A stretch of DNA of 64,000 bases from Asticcacaulis sp. YBE204 (GTDB taxonomy: Bacteria > Pseudomonadota > Alphaproteobacteria > Caulobacterales > Caulobacteraceae): contig NZ_AWGF01000016.1 of NCBI RefSeq assembly GCF_000495855.1, positions 1 to 64,000 of the forward strand, in the 5' to 3' direction. Shown piece after piece: positions 36,042 to 44,507 of the stretch; the first letter of the stretch is position 1, and each line of letters begins with the position of its first letter. Under the pieces are notes generated by a model. It had not been told where the DNA came from. It ran no database searches and saw nothing but the letters and a program-made list of their open reading frames with translations. The position numbers and the translations under genes were made by a program.

Positions 36042-37228
36042 CAGGCGGGCATGTCCAGCGTGAAGCGCGTCTCCGCGGCGTCCGACGCGACGCTTAAGCT
36101 GCCGCCGTGGGCACTGGCGATTTCCGAGGCGATATAGAGGCCGAGCCCCAGACCCTGCTGACCGGGCTTGACCTCGCCGCGCGCGAAGGGTTGGAACAGA
36201 CGGGCGCGGGCGGCTTCGGGGATGGCCTCGCCGCCATTGGCGATCGACAGGATAAAGTGACCGTTTTCCGTGCGGGCTGAGACGCGGACCGGCTGATCGG
36301 GCGCGCCGTGCGTCAGGGCATTGCCGAGCAGGTTGGAAAAGAGCTGCGCCAGACGTTTGGCGTCGCAGGTCACCGGCTGCGGCAGGTCGTAATGCGTTTC
36401 GATCACGCGGTCGGGGGCGGCCATTCGCAATTCCGACACGACCTGTTCCAGCACCGGCTGAACCGGCTGACGCTCCAGATCGATGCCGACGCCTGAGCCC
36501 ATGCGGCCGCGCGCGAAGTCGAGGATATTGTCGATCAGTCCGGCCATGCGCGCCGCCGAGGTGCGGATCATGGCGATGACGGTCTTCTGGCGATCTTCGG
36601 GCAAGGGCATGTCGAGCAGGTGCGAGCCCGAAGCGATGGCGGCCAGCGGATTGCGCAGGTCGTGGCCCAGAACGGCGATGAACTGCTCGCGCAATTCGCC
36701 GGTGGCCCGGTGTTCGGCCAGTTCCAGCGCCGAAGCCTCGGCCTTGTCCTGGGTATCGAGGTGAAAGGCGATCAGGTCCGCGAACATGCGGAACATGCCG
36801 ATGGTTTCCGGTGTGTTGAGCTTCGCGGGCTTCGGGTCGATGGCGCACAATGTGCCGAAGAAACTGCCGTCGGCGCGATGGATCGGCAGGGAGATATAGC
36901 TCTGGAAGCCGTACTGAAGCGGTGTGTGGTGCGTCACGAAATACGGATCGGCAGCGACTTCGTCGATGATCACACCTTGGCCCGACTGACGAATTTCGTC
37001 GCAGATCGTGCTGCGCAGCTCCAGCTCGCCGCCGGGCTTCAGCCCGAAGCCGATATCGTCGCGCGTGGCGCAGGCGATCCACTTTTCATCCGTCACACGG
37101 GCGATGGCGGCAAAGCCCATGCCGGTCGTGCGGCACACGACGTCGAGAATGGTCGGGACGGCGTCTATGCGCGCAATGGCGGCGATATCTTTGTCAAGCG
37201 GGTTCAAGGCGGTATCCGGCGGGTACAT
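36041..37228 (-). CDS. GAF-domain sensor histidine kinase
   Basis: A 395-residue cytoplasmic kinase: GAF domain (about 25-158, with FQSYISLPIHRADGSFFGTLCAID), a short coiled coil, the DHp helix with VLGHDLRNPL (phosphoacceptor His at about 189), then the ATP-binding domain with N box NLLGNALTHG, GGEAIP and GLGLGLYI. No transmembrane segment exists, so it senses an internal or diffusible signal such as light, redox or a small ligand. There is no response regulator nearby. It is coupled to a tyrosine phosphatase gene through a TGATG junction. Confidence 0.93.
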   Translation of the reverse strand: MYPPDTALNPLDKDIAAIARIDAVPTILDVVCRTTGMGFAAIARVTDEKWIACATRDDIGFGLKPGGELELRSTICDEIRQSGQGVIIDEVAADPYFVTHHTPLQYGFQSYISLPIHRADGSFFGTLCAIDPKPAKLNTPETIGMFRMFADLIAFHLDTQDKAEASALELAEHRATGELREQFIAVLGHDLRNPLAAIASGSHLLDMPLPEDRQKTVIAMIRTSAARMAGLIDNILDFARGRMGSGVGIDLERQPVQPVLEQVVSELRMAAPDRVIETHYDLPQPVTCDAKRLAQLFSNLLGNALTHGAPDQPVRVSARTENGHFILSIANGGEAIPEAARARLFQPFARGEVKPGQQGLGLGLYIASEIASAHGGSLSVASDAAETRFTLDMPA

Positions 37229-37329
37229 TCCGAAAGCTTATAGGGCGAAACGCGGCGGGCATAGGGAAAAGTGGCGCGCGGCCTTGTGACCCGTGCGAAT
37301 CCTGCCTAAAACCGATTTCAGAACAGATA

Positions 37330-37686
37330 ATGAACGGTGATGTTTCGATGGCCGCGCAACCCCTGCCTGAGCTTGAAGGCTTTATCGACCGCCTGAAAGC
37401 GATTTCGGATCGTTACGAGCGCGTACACGGCATTGACCGCGGCGGCGACTGGCACCTGCTCAAGGTGCAGGAAGAGGTGGGGGAGCTGACGCAAGCCTAT
37501 CTCGCCATGACCGGCCGCTCGCGCCGCGATCCGGACACCGCCCGGCACGACGTGGCGATGGAAATGGCCGATGTCATCTGCATGATCTTCCTGATGGCGC
37601 GCGACGAAAGCATAGACCTCAATGCGGCTATCGAAGAGAAGTGGATGAAGTGGGAAACGGTCATGGCGGCGGAAAATCATGCGTAG
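37330..37686 (+). CDS. MazG-like nucleotide pyrophosphohydrolase
   Basis: The 118-residue all-alpha NTP pyrophosphatase shows the Mg-binding signature QEEVGELTQAYL (about 50-61) with EMADVICMIFLMA (about 78-90). Such enzymes hydrolyse non-canonical or excess nucleoside triphosphates. ATG at 37330 is used; an ATG at 37348 is possible. It overlaps nth by eight bases, linking nucleotide sanitation to DNA repair. Confidence 0.85.
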   Translation: MNGDVSMAAQPLPELEGFIDRLKAISDRYERVHGIDRGGDWHLLKVQEEVGELTQAYLAMTGRSRRDPDTARHDVAMEMADVICMIFLMARDESIDLNAAIEEKWMKWETVMAAENHA

Positions 37687-38317
37687 CGCTGCCGCCGTCA
37701 AAAAGCTGTTCGAGCGCTTCGAGGCCGACAAGCCGGAACCGAAGACCGAATTGAACTTCACCAATCCGTTCACCCTGACGGTCGCCGTGGCCCTGTCGGC
37801 CCAGACGACCGACGTGGCGGTCAACAAGGCGACCGCGCCCCTGTTCAGGATCGCCGACACGCCTCAGACCATGCTCGACTTAGGCGAAGAGCGGTTGATG
37901 CAGATGATTTCCTCGATCGGACTTTACCGCAACAAGGCGAAGAACGTGATGGAGATGTGCCGCATCCTGCTGTCGCGGTTCGACGGGCAAGTACCGCTCA
38001 ATCGCGCCGATCTGCTGAGCCTGCCCGGCGTCGGCAACAAGACCGCCAGCGTCGTGTTGAATGAGCTGGATATCGAACCGGCGATTGCGGTCGATACGCA
38101 CGTTTTTCGCGTCTCGCACCGGCTGGGGATCGTCGATGCGGCGGCCAATACGCCGGACAAGGTCGAGGCCGAACTGATGCAGGTCATCCCACGCAAGTGG
38201 CTGACGCGGGCGCATCACTGGCTGATCCTGCACGGGCGCTATACCTGCGTGGCGCGCAATCCGAAGTGCGTGGCTTGTATCGTCGAGGATCTATGCCCCA
38301 AGATCGGCGTAGGCTAA
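37679..38317 (+). CDS. nth: Endonuclease III
   Basis: A 212-residue base-excision glycosylase/AP-lyase for oxidised pyrimidines. It has the helix-hairpin-helix LLSLPGVGNKTASVVLN (catalytic Lys at about 121), the catalytic Asp in AVDTHVFRV (about 139) and the [4Fe-4S] cluster ligands C-x6-C-x2-C-x5-C near the C-terminus (CVARNPKCVACIVEDLC). All essential residues are present. The stop overlaps the convergent toxin gene by four bases. Confidence 0.95.
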   Translation: MRSAAAVKKLFERFEADKPEPKTELNFTNPFTLTVAVALSAQTTDVAVNKATAPLFRIADTPQTMLDLGEERLMQMISSIGLYRNKAKNVMEMCRILLSRFDGQVPLNRADLLSLPGVGNKTASVVLNELDIEPAIAVDTHVFRVSHRLGIVDAAANTPDKVEAELMQVIPRKWLTRAHHWLILHGRYTCVARNPKCVACIVEDLCPKIGVG

Positions 38318-38634
38318 ACCTCGAACACTTCGCGCAGGGTAGCGAGCGTTTCGATCAGCACCGTATCGGGCACAGCCCCCAGACGTTTGACTAGCCGCGT
38401 CTTATCCAGCGTTCTGATCTGATCGAGCAGGATCAGCCCGGTCTTGCCGTCGAAGGTCAGGTCTATGCGAAAGGGCGCCGGACGGCTGCCGGTGGTCATC
38501 GGCGCGACGATCACCGTGCGCAGATAGTCGTGTAACTCCGGCGGTGAGATGACGACGCACGGACGGGTTTTCTGGATTTCGCTGCCGACCGTCGGATCGA
38601 GATTGGTCAGCCATATGTCGCCGCGCTTCACCAT
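38314..38634 (-). CDS. MazF/PemK-family toxin
   Basis: The 106-residue product is a typical PemK/MazF endoribonuclease: KRGDIWLTNLDPTVGSEIQKTRP (about 3-25), VVISPPELHDYLRTVIVAPMT and [20 protein letters not shown]. MazF proteins cleave mRNA at short sequences and slow growth. It overlaps the antitoxin gene by seven bases, the usual coupled order (antitoxin first). Confidence 0.92.
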   Translation of the reverse strand: MVKRGDIWLTNLDPTVGSEIQKTRPCVVISPPELHDYLRTVIVAPMTTGSRPAPFRIDLTFDGKTGLILLDQIRTLDKTRLVKRLGAVPDTVLIETLATLREVFEV

Positions 38635-38873
38635 GTCAGGTCGGCGTCGTCGGCATTGGCGATCTCTGGCCAGACCGGGGTATCGTCGCCGTTTTCAGCT
38701 AAAACCCGACTGGCCTCGGCCCAGCCGTCGCGCGGACTTTTCGGCTTGGCGAGGATGATGGCGGTTTCGGTCACCGTCATTTCGACGCTCTCGCTCAGGC
38801 CCAGTTGCGCCAGCACGGCCTTGGGGATGATGACCCCTTGCGAATTGCCCATCTTGCGTATACTGGCCTTCAT
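38628..38873 (-). CDS. MazE/AbrB-type antitoxin
   Basis: An 81-residue antitoxin with the AbrB swapped-hairpin DNA-binding domain at the N-terminus (KASIRKMGNSQGVIIPKAVLAQLGL) and a flexible acidic C-terminus (ENGDDTPVWPEIANADDADL) that should wrap and block the toxin. The ATG at 38873 follows AAGGAGTC. It probably represses its own promoter, which lies in the short gap before the convergent-in-origin ATP-grasp gene. Confidence 0.9.
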   Translation of the reverse strand: MKASIRKMGNSQGVIIPKAVLAQLGLSESVEMTVTETAIILAKPKSPRDGWAEASRVLAENGDDTPVWPEIANADDADLTW

Positions 38874-38920
38874 GACGGACTCCTTTGTAAGCACAAAGTT
38901 ATCACATTCAGGATGGCGGA

Positions 38921-39817
38921 TCAATGATGATGGCCGCACGTCCCTAAGGCGTGTTCCACCGCGTGGCTGAGGCGGGCCGGGGCAGCGTCCTCATATTTGA
39001 GGTACAGGTCCGGTTCGATCAGCTCCAGTTCCATCAGGCAGAACCGGCCCTGCGCGTCGCGGACCATATCGACGCGGGCGTAGAGCAGGGTCTGTCCGAC
39101 GAATTCCAGCGCCTCATAGGCCAGTTCGACGGCGGCGACCGGCGGGGTCTCTAACCGCAGATGGGCGTCGTAATCGGGCTGTGAGCGGAAATCGCCGGGC
39201 TTAGGGGTTTTCAGTACGGCATGGCTGAACGTGCCGTCGAAGAAGATCAGCGACCATTCACCCTCGGTCTGGATGGCGGGCATGAACGGCTGGATCATCG
39301 CCTCGCCTTCAGGGGCGCTGTGGCCGCTTTTGGCGTCTTCACCGGGTAGCGGCAGGGTGTCGCCGTCGAAGATCATGGTGTGCTTGGCCCCGGCGGAAAC
39401 GATCGGTTTCAGCACGACGGCCTGTTGGCCGAAATCGGCACGGGCGGCGGTGATATCGGCTATCGTCAGGCGCTCGGTGAACAGGGTCGGTATGATGCGT
39501 ATACCCGCATCGGCCAGGTCGCGCAGATAGCGCTTGTCGACGTTCCAGCTCACGATTTCCGGTGGATTGAGCATTTTAAAGCCTTTGGCCTTGATGGCGG
39601 CCAGGGCGCGGCGAAACTCATCCGGCGCGTTATGATACCCCCACGCGACCAGCGGCAGGACGAGGTCGTAGGCCTCGGTCAACGGCTCCGACCACGGCTG
39701 GGCGTGGACCTCGAACCCGGCAAAGGCGGCGCGATAGGCGTCCAGCACCGCGGGCCAGCGCCCGTGATGCGACGGATGGGCCGGATTGGGCGTTAGTATC
39801 AATAAAGACTTGCTCAT
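38921..39817 (-). CDS. ATP-grasp family ligase
   Basis: The 298-residue cytoplasmic protein has an ATP-grasp fold: a pre-ATP domain with VLPLVAWGYHNAPDEF, LNPPEIVSWNVDKRYLRDLADAGIRIIPT (nucleotide-binding lid region), VVLKPIVSAGAKHT (phosphate loop) and FCLMELELIEPDLYLKY (metal-binding Glu residues). It resembles RimK/glutathione synthetase relatives that join a carboxylate to an amine; the substrates are unknown. The ATG at 39817 begins MSKSLLIL; the frame extends to 39868 without support. It is divergent from the PfkB kinase gene, and ends in HHH. Confidence 0.82.
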   Translation of the reverse strand: MSKSLLILTPNPAHPSHHGRWPAVLDAYRAAFAGFEVHAQPWSEPLTEAYDLVLPLVAWGYHNAPDEFRRALAAIKAKGFKMLNPPEIVSWNVDKRYLRDLADAGIRIIPTLFTERLTIADITAARADFGQQAVVLKPIVSAGAKHTMIFDGDTLPLPGEDAKSGHSAPEGEAMIQPFMPAIQTEGEWSLIFFDGTFSHAVLKTPKPGDFRSQPDYDAHLRLETPPVAAVELAYEALEFVGQTLLYARVDMVRDAQGRFCLMELELIEPDLYLKYEDAAPARLSHAVEHALGTCGHHH

Positions 39818-39866
39818 CAGGCGGTTTTTGCGCAAAGACACCCCAAACGCAACCGGATTATCTCGC

Positions 39867-40871
39867 ATGTCTCAAGAGTTCGACGTCACCGCCGTAGGCC
39901 ACGCCATCGTGGACGTTCTGGCCCCCGCCACCGAAGCCTTCATCGCCGATGAAGGTCTGCCGAAAGGCGGCATGACGCTGATCGACCAGCACCGGGCGAT
40001 CAATCTCTACGACAAGATGGTGTCGCGGGACGAGCTGACACAGGAATCGGGCGGTTCGGCGGGCAATACCATCGCCGGCGTCGCCTCTTTCGGCGGCAAG
40101 GCGGCCTATATCGGCAAGGTGGCGCACGATGAGCTGGGCAACGTCTTCAGCCGCGACATGAAAAAGATGGGCGTCAGCTTCGACACGCCGTTCCTGCACG
40201 ACGACCCGACCCACACGGCGCGCTGCCTGATCAATATCACCGAAGACGGTCAGCGGACGATGGCGACCTTTCTCGGCGCCGCCGCGCTGGTCGGCCCCGC
40301 CGACGTCGATCCCGAACTGATCAAGGCGTCGCAGATCACCTATCTCGAAGGCTATCTATTCGACACGCCGTCGGGCCGCGCCGCCTTTGCCAAGGCCTGT
40401 GAGATCGCGCGTTCCGTGGGGCGCAAGACCGCCATCACCCTGTCGGATCGCTTCGTGGTCGATCGCTGGCGCACCGACCTGATGGCCTTTATCGAGCAGC
40501 ATATCGACCTCGTCTTCGCCAACGAGTCGGAGCTTCTGTCCTTCTTCCAGACCGACGACTTCCATAAGGCCGCGCGGTATCTCAAGACCAAGACCGACCT
40601 TGCCTTCATCACGCGGTCGGAACTGGGCTCGGTCGCCATCAAGGCCGATATTTCGCACGACATTCCCTGCTATCCGGTCAGCGCCGTGGTCGACACGACC
40701 GGCGCGGGCGATCAGTATGCGGCGGGCGTGCTCTACGGCCTGACTCAGGGCCTGCATCTGGAAACCTGCGGCCGTCTGGGGGCGCTGGCCGCCGCCGAAG
40801 TGATCAGCCACTACGGTCCGCGCCCGCAGGTATCCTATGCCCAGCTGGCCAGGGATAACGGCCTTATCTAA
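39867..40871 (+). CDS. PfkB-family carbohydrate/adenosine kinase
   Basis: A 334-residue kinase of the ribokinase fold. The first signature lies at GGSAGNTIAGVASFGGKAAYIGKV (about 67-90), and the second, with catalytic Asp, at DTTGAGDQYAAGVLYGL (about 282-298). Close relatives in alphaproteobacteria are annotated as adenosine kinase. The ATG at 39867 follows the ordinary family N-terminus (SQEFDVTAVGHAIVDVLA). It may be transcribed alone or with the downstream secreted-protein genes 100 bases later. Confidence 0.88.
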   Translation: MSQEFDVTAVGHAIVDVLAPATEAFIADEGLPKGGMTLIDQHRAINLYDKMVSRDELTQESGGSAGNTIAGVASFGGKAAYIGKVAHDELGNVFSRDMKKMGVSFDTPFLHDDPTHTARCLINITEDGQRTMATFLGAAALVGPADVDPELIKASQITYLEGYLFDTPSGRAAFAKACEIARSVGRKTAITLSDRFVVDRWRTDLMAFIEQHIDLVFANESELLSFFQTDDFHKAARYLKTKTDLAFITRSELGSVAIKADISHDIPCYPVSAVVDTTGAGDQYAAGVLYGLTQGLHLETCGRLGALAAAEVISHYGPRPQVSYAQLARDNGLI

Positions 40872-40971
40872 ACCCTTGCCAAACCCGCAACCTGTGCCAT
40901 AGTGATCACAACCTCGGCGATTGGTAAATCCGACGCCGAAGCATGATGAACCTTATTACAGGGAGGTTGGT

Positions 40972-41388
40972 ATGCGTGTTTTATGGATAGCTGCCGTTGT
41001 CGCAAATCTGGCGATAGCCGGCGCGGCAGGGGCGCAAAGCTCGATTTACTCCGGTGGTGACACGACCTATCGGCCGCAGGATTATCGCTTCAATGCGAGT
41101 GCCGATGACGGCCGTTATCGCGACCCGGCCCCCAGTGTGCGGAGCCAAATTACCGACCGTAAGCTGCATGATCTGATGAGCCGCGCTCAGACGGCCTTCA
41201 AGAAAGCCCGGACGCAGCGTGAAAAAGGCAATGCCGAAGCGGCGTGCCGATCCATGCGTCAGGCGATTGATCTGGAAAAGCAATATGTCAGCCGGAAAAA
41301 TACACTTTATCCGGAACTGATCAGGGATACCCGCCCAGGTCTGTACGAAGACCTTGAAACCGAATTTTGCGCCAGCGTTCGCAGTTGA
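40972..41388 (+). CDS. Two-cysteine secreted protein, tandem copy 1
   Basis: A 138-residue exported protein with signal peptide (about 1-22, GAAGAQ). The N-terminal third is Tyr/Asp/Arg-rich and unconserved; the rest is helical with the motif NAEAACRSMRQAIDLEKQY (C92) and a C-terminal EFCASVRS (C133), the only cysteines, 41 residues apart. The helical core resembles a single TPR-like hairpin. Genes at 41415 and 41940 encode relatives. GGGAGG precedes the ATG. No known family is recognised. Confidence 0.78.
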   Translation: MRVLWIAAVVANLAIAGAAGAQSSIYSGGDTTYRPQDYRFNASADDGRYRDPAPSVRSQITDRKLHDLMSRAQTAFKKARTQREKGNAEAACRSMRQAIDLEKQYVSRKNTLYPELIRDTRPGLYEDLETEFCASVRS

Positions 41389-41414
41389 TCCGAAACTAAA
41401 AAAGGGAGGTTTTT

Positions 41415-41837
41415 ATGCGTGTTTTTATGATGGTGGCGACGATCGCGGTTGCGGGATCGGGAGCCGCTACGGCGGTTTCGGCGCAACAATATGTGCCCCC
41501 GGCAGACAGCTATAATTCGATGCGCCCTGAGCAACGCTACTATCCGATTCATGGCACCCTGTTCTATGCCCGCGATGCGTCGGGACGTATGACCTCTAAT
41601 AGCCTGCCGTCAGCTGGTGATCTGAGGCAAAGGACCCGTACCGTTTTCGAAGCGGCGCAGGCGCAGAAATCCGAAGGCAGGGATGCCGCCGCCTGTCGAT
41701 CGATGCGTAAGGCCATTGAACTGGACAAGCGCTATCTCAGGTCTAAAAACAGAGCCAATCCCGGTCTGGATCAGGAGGCCCCTGATGATATCTATCGCGA
41801 TCTGGAGGCCGAATACTGCACCACCGACCGCAGTTAA
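41415..41837 (+). CDS. Two-cysteine secreted protein, tandem copy 2
   Basis: The 140-residue paralog of the preceding gene starts 26 bases after its stop with the same AGGGAGG leader and the same MRV start. The signal peptide covers about 1-23. It shares DAAACRSMRKAIELDKRYL (C94), then PGL, DIYRDLEAEYC (C135) and TDRS at the end; the cysteines are again 41 residues apart. This strong conservation of C-termini and cysteine spacing against divergent N-termini suggests a disulfide-locked helical core. Confidence 0.78.
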   Translation: MRVFMMVATIAVAGSGAATAVSAQQYVPPADSYNSMRPEQRYYPIHGTLFYARDASGRMTSNSLPSAGDLRQRTRTVFEAAQAQKSEGRDAAACRSMRKAIELDKRYLRSKNRANPGLDQEAPDDIYRDLEAEYCTTDRS

Positions 41838-41939
41838 GCCTGACAGATCGTAATAAGGCATCTGTGATTTTGTAAATTTGCGACCTCGTGTCAGACTCTG
41901 TGCCGTAAATGCCGTCGTCTGGGCGGCAGGAGGTTAGCC

Positions 41940-42329
41940 GTGCGCATGATTGCCTTAGGTGTGATATTGGTGATGGCCACTGCCAATCCGTCTCTGGCTC
42001 AACGCTACGACAATCAGCCGCGTTACGAGCGCTGGTCGTCGAGCGTCATCTACGATTCGCGCAACGGCAGATTTTATGAGGTTCGTCCGGATGGCGTCTT
42101 CGATCCGCGGTTCGGGTACGTCCCCTATAGCCCGACCGCGGAACGGCGGACGAAAATCCGCGAAGGCTATCTGGCGGCGCGCGCTCATTGGAAGGCGGGG
42201 GATAGCGCCACGGCCTGCCGTCTGCTGCGCGAGGTCATCGAACTGGACCGCCAGGACAAGGGCAGCGGCGTCTACGCCGAACTTGAGGACGATTATTGCA
42301 GCCCGGATCGTGGATCAAATCGCGGTTAG
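41940..42329 (+). CDS. Two-cysteine secreted protein, tandem copy 3
   Basis: A 129-residue, more divergent member: signal peptide (about 1-20, SLAQ), a Tyr/Arg-rich segment, SATACRLLREVIELDRQD (C93) and YAELEDDYCSPDRG (C120). The loop between the cysteines is 14 residues shorter than in copies 1 and 2. GTG at 41940 is preceded by AGGAGG; an ATG two codons later is possible. The 102-base gap from copy 2 may hold its own promoter. It overlaps the convergent Smr gene by four bases. Confidence 0.74.
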   Translation: MRMIALGVILVMATANPSLAQRYDNQPRYERWSSSVIYDSRNGRFYEVRPDGVFDPRFGYVPYSPTAERRTKIREGYLAARAHWKAGDSATACRLLREVIELDRQDKGSGVYAELEDDYCSPDRGSNRG

Positions 42330-42928
42330 ACCTGCCGCCGCTTAAGCGCCACGTAAAGCGCGCCAGTGCCGCCGTGGCGGGCATGGGCCTGAGATATGCC
42401 CGCGACGATGTACGACAGCGCCGGATCGGCCAGCCATTCCGGCGCGTTGCGCTTCAATATTCCGTTTTCTGCCATCCCCTTGCCGGTAATGACCAGTACG
42501 GCGCGGTAGTCGTTGGCCCAGGCCTGCTGTACGAAGGATTTGAGCCGCTGTTCGGCTTGAATCTGCGTCAGGCCGTGCAGGTCGAGGCGCGCTTCGATGG
42601 GGTCGCGTTCGCGCGAAATGCGGCGTTTGCGTTTGGGCTCGATAGGGTCCGGTCCGTCGCGCATCGTCTCGATCAGGCGAAAGCCTGACGGCGATTTCGA
42701 CGCCTGTCCGATGTTGAACGGCACCAGCGGCAGGGGCCGTTCAATACGCGGGGCGGAAAGTGTGTTCTGGCCTTCGGGCATGCCCTTGATCGTCACGGTT
42801 TCGATCTGAGGTTCGGGTTTTGGCGGCTTGGCCTTTTCGGGCTTTAAACGCGGCGCATGCGGTCGCACCGTGGCCGTCACCAGATGCCACAGGCGCAGAT
42901 CCTCATCCTTGAAACCGAAGCGGGCCAT
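42326..42928 (-). CDS. Smr-domain protein
   Basis: A 200-residue protein with a Pro/Lys-rich N-terminal half and a C-terminal Smr domain (about 112-195): EARLDLHGLTQIQAEQRL (LDLHG motif), VLVITGKGM and HGGTGALYVALKR. Smr domains nick or cleave nucleic acids, as in MutS2 and ribosome-rescue nucleases SmrA/SmrB. Here the usual (H)GKG is TGKG. Cytoplasmic; the role is probably RNA or DNA processing but is not specified. Confidence 0.88.
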   Translation of the reverse strand: MARFGFKDEDLRLWHLVTATVRPHAPRLKPEKAKPPKPEPQIETVTIKGMPEGQNTLSAPRIERPLPLVPFNIGQASKSPSGFRLIETMRDGPDPIEPKRKRRISRERDPIEARLDLHGLTQIQAEQRLKSFVQQAWANDYRAVLVITGKGMAENGILKRNAPEWLADPALSYIVAGISQAHARHGGTGALYVALKRRQV

Positions 42929-42968
42929 GGGAATCTAAATGGCATGGCAAGGGTAAAAGGGGAAGAAA

Positions 42969-44387
42969 TTATTCCCGTCGTTTTGCGCGTGGGTTCTTCT
43001 TCGGCAGATGCTGAACCGGGCGCAACTTGCCTTCGATATGGCGGATGATCAGCTCGGCGACGTCGACGCCCGACGCCTTCTCGATCCCTTGCAGACCCGG
43101 CGACGAATTGACCTCCAGAACCTTGGGGCCGGAATTCGAGCGCAATATATCCACCCCCGCCACCTGTAGCCCCAAAGCGCGGGCGGCCTTGACGGCGATA
43201 TCGGCCTCATCCTCGGTGATCTCGACCGACAGGGCCTTGCCGCCCTGATGCAGGTTGGCGCGGAAATCGCCGATCTTGGCCTTGCGCTTCATGGCGGCGA
43301 CGACCTTGGAGCCTATGACGAGGCAGCGCAGGTCTTCGCCGTCGGCCTCCTTGATGAACTCCTGCGTCAGCAGTTCGGCATCGAGGTCGCGAAAGGCCGA
43401 GATGACCGAGGCGGCGGCCAGCTCCGTTTCGGCCAGCACGACGCCGCGGCCCTGCGCGCCCTTTGTCAGCTTGACGACCAGCGGTGCGCCGCCGACCAAC
43501 TTAACGACGTAGTCGGTGTCCTTGGGCGACTTGGCGAAGGCCGTCACCGGCATGGGGATACCCTTGCGCGCCATGACCTGAAGCGCGTGCAGCTTGTCGC
43601 GCGAGGCCGAAATGGCCGAGGAGCGGTTGAGACAATAGGCCCCGGTCGTCTCGAACTGACGCACGACGGCCAGGCCGTAGCTGGTCATCGGCACCCCAAT
43701 GCGCGGGATGATGGCGTCGAACTGCGGCAATGGCTTGCCGTCGTAATGGACTTCGGGGCGCGTGACGTTGATGTTCATATAACAGCGCGAGGTCTCGATG
43801 GCCTCGATGACGTGGTCGCGCTCCTGCGCCGCGCGGATCAGGGCGCGGATCGAGTAGTTGCCCGCGTCCTGCGTCAGAATAGCCAGACGCAAGGGGCGCT
43901 TGACGGCCTTGGGGGCCTCGGCGCGGCTATAGACGTCGTAGGAGAGGATGGGTTGACGGTGCGCGGCGGTCGGATCGACCATCGCGCCGAGGCTTTCCAG
44001 CGCCTGCCGCCCGATCAGCATGCGGTACATCATGCTGGCGCGGTTGGTCAGCGACATCTCGATGGGGTGCAGATGGCCACCGATGTCGATATGGGTCTGG
44101 ATGAAATAGCGCCACTCGGTCTCGCCGTTCGACGAGGTGACCTCGCGCTGCCCCAGCAGGTCGGCGGAGCAGGCGACCTCGATATCGTAACGCCCCGGCA
44201 CCGGATTGACGACGAAGCGCACGCGCGGCCGGTCGGGCGTGCCGAAGGGCTCGATATCGACCGCGTGCAGCACGGAGGTCCGCGCTCCGGTATCGACCTT
44301 GGCCCGGATGGCCGGCAGGGCCAGATCGGGCAGGCCGACCCATTCTTCCCAGCCAAAGGTGAGGGGTGTTTCTGGCGTGTCGGTCAT
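42969..44387 (-). CDS. RimB-like retropepsin fused to RimK ATP-grasp ligase
   Basis: This 472-residue protein joins two enzymes usually encoded separately. Residues about 8-150 form the 'ATP-dependent zinc protease' (RimB-type, PF05618) domain, with the aspartic-protease-like AKVDTGARTSVLHA (Asp 32) and MLIGRQALESLG. Residues about 165-460 are RimK: LNRSSAISASRDKLHALQVM, PLVVKLTKGAQGRGVVLAE (ATP loop) and KVLEVNSSPGLQGIEKASGVDVA. RimK adds glutamates to ribosomal protein S6 and RimB processes or modulates that reaction in Pseudomonas. The fusion fixes their one-to-one stoichiometry. Roles are carried over from the separate proteins. Confidence 0.87.
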   Translation of the reverse strand: MTDTPETPLTFGWEEWVGLPDLALPAIRAKVDTGARTSVLHAVDIEPFGTPDRPRVRFVVNPVPGRYDIEVACSADLLGQREVTSSNGETEWRYFIQTHIDIGGHLHPIEMSLTNRASMMYRMLIGRQALESLGAMVDPTAAHRQPILSYDVYSRAEAPKAVKRPLRLAILTQDAGNYSIRALIRAAQERDHVIEAIETSRCYMNINVTRPEVHYDGKPLPQFDAIIPRIGVPMTSYGLAVVRQFETTGAYCLNRSSAISASRDKLHALQVMARKGIPMPVTAFAKSPKDTDYVVKLVGGAPLVVKLTKGAQGRGVVLAETELAAASVISAFRDLDAELLTQEFIKEADGEDLRCLVIGSKVVAAMKRKAKIGDFRANLHQGGKALSVEITEDEADIAVKAARALGLQVAGVDILRSNSGPKVLEVNSSPGLQGIEKASGVDVAELIIRHIEGKLRPVQHLPKKNPRAKRRE

Positions 44388-44507
44388 GCGGCGCTCGTGC
44401 GGTGAAGGGGCAGGTTACCGCCCATAGGCCGCTTTTGCGAAGCTTTTTTGTCGGGGTGGCACGGACGCACTTATCCCCGCTGCTCCGAACCGTGCGCATC
44501 ATGGGGT

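Noticed and set aside
35571-37082. A 503-codon frame that seems to fuse an unknown protein to the tyrosine phosphatase
   Set aside because: Its first two-thirds are Arg/Gly/Pro-rich read-through of the kinase gene in the wrong frame; the phosphatase has its own ATG at 36041.
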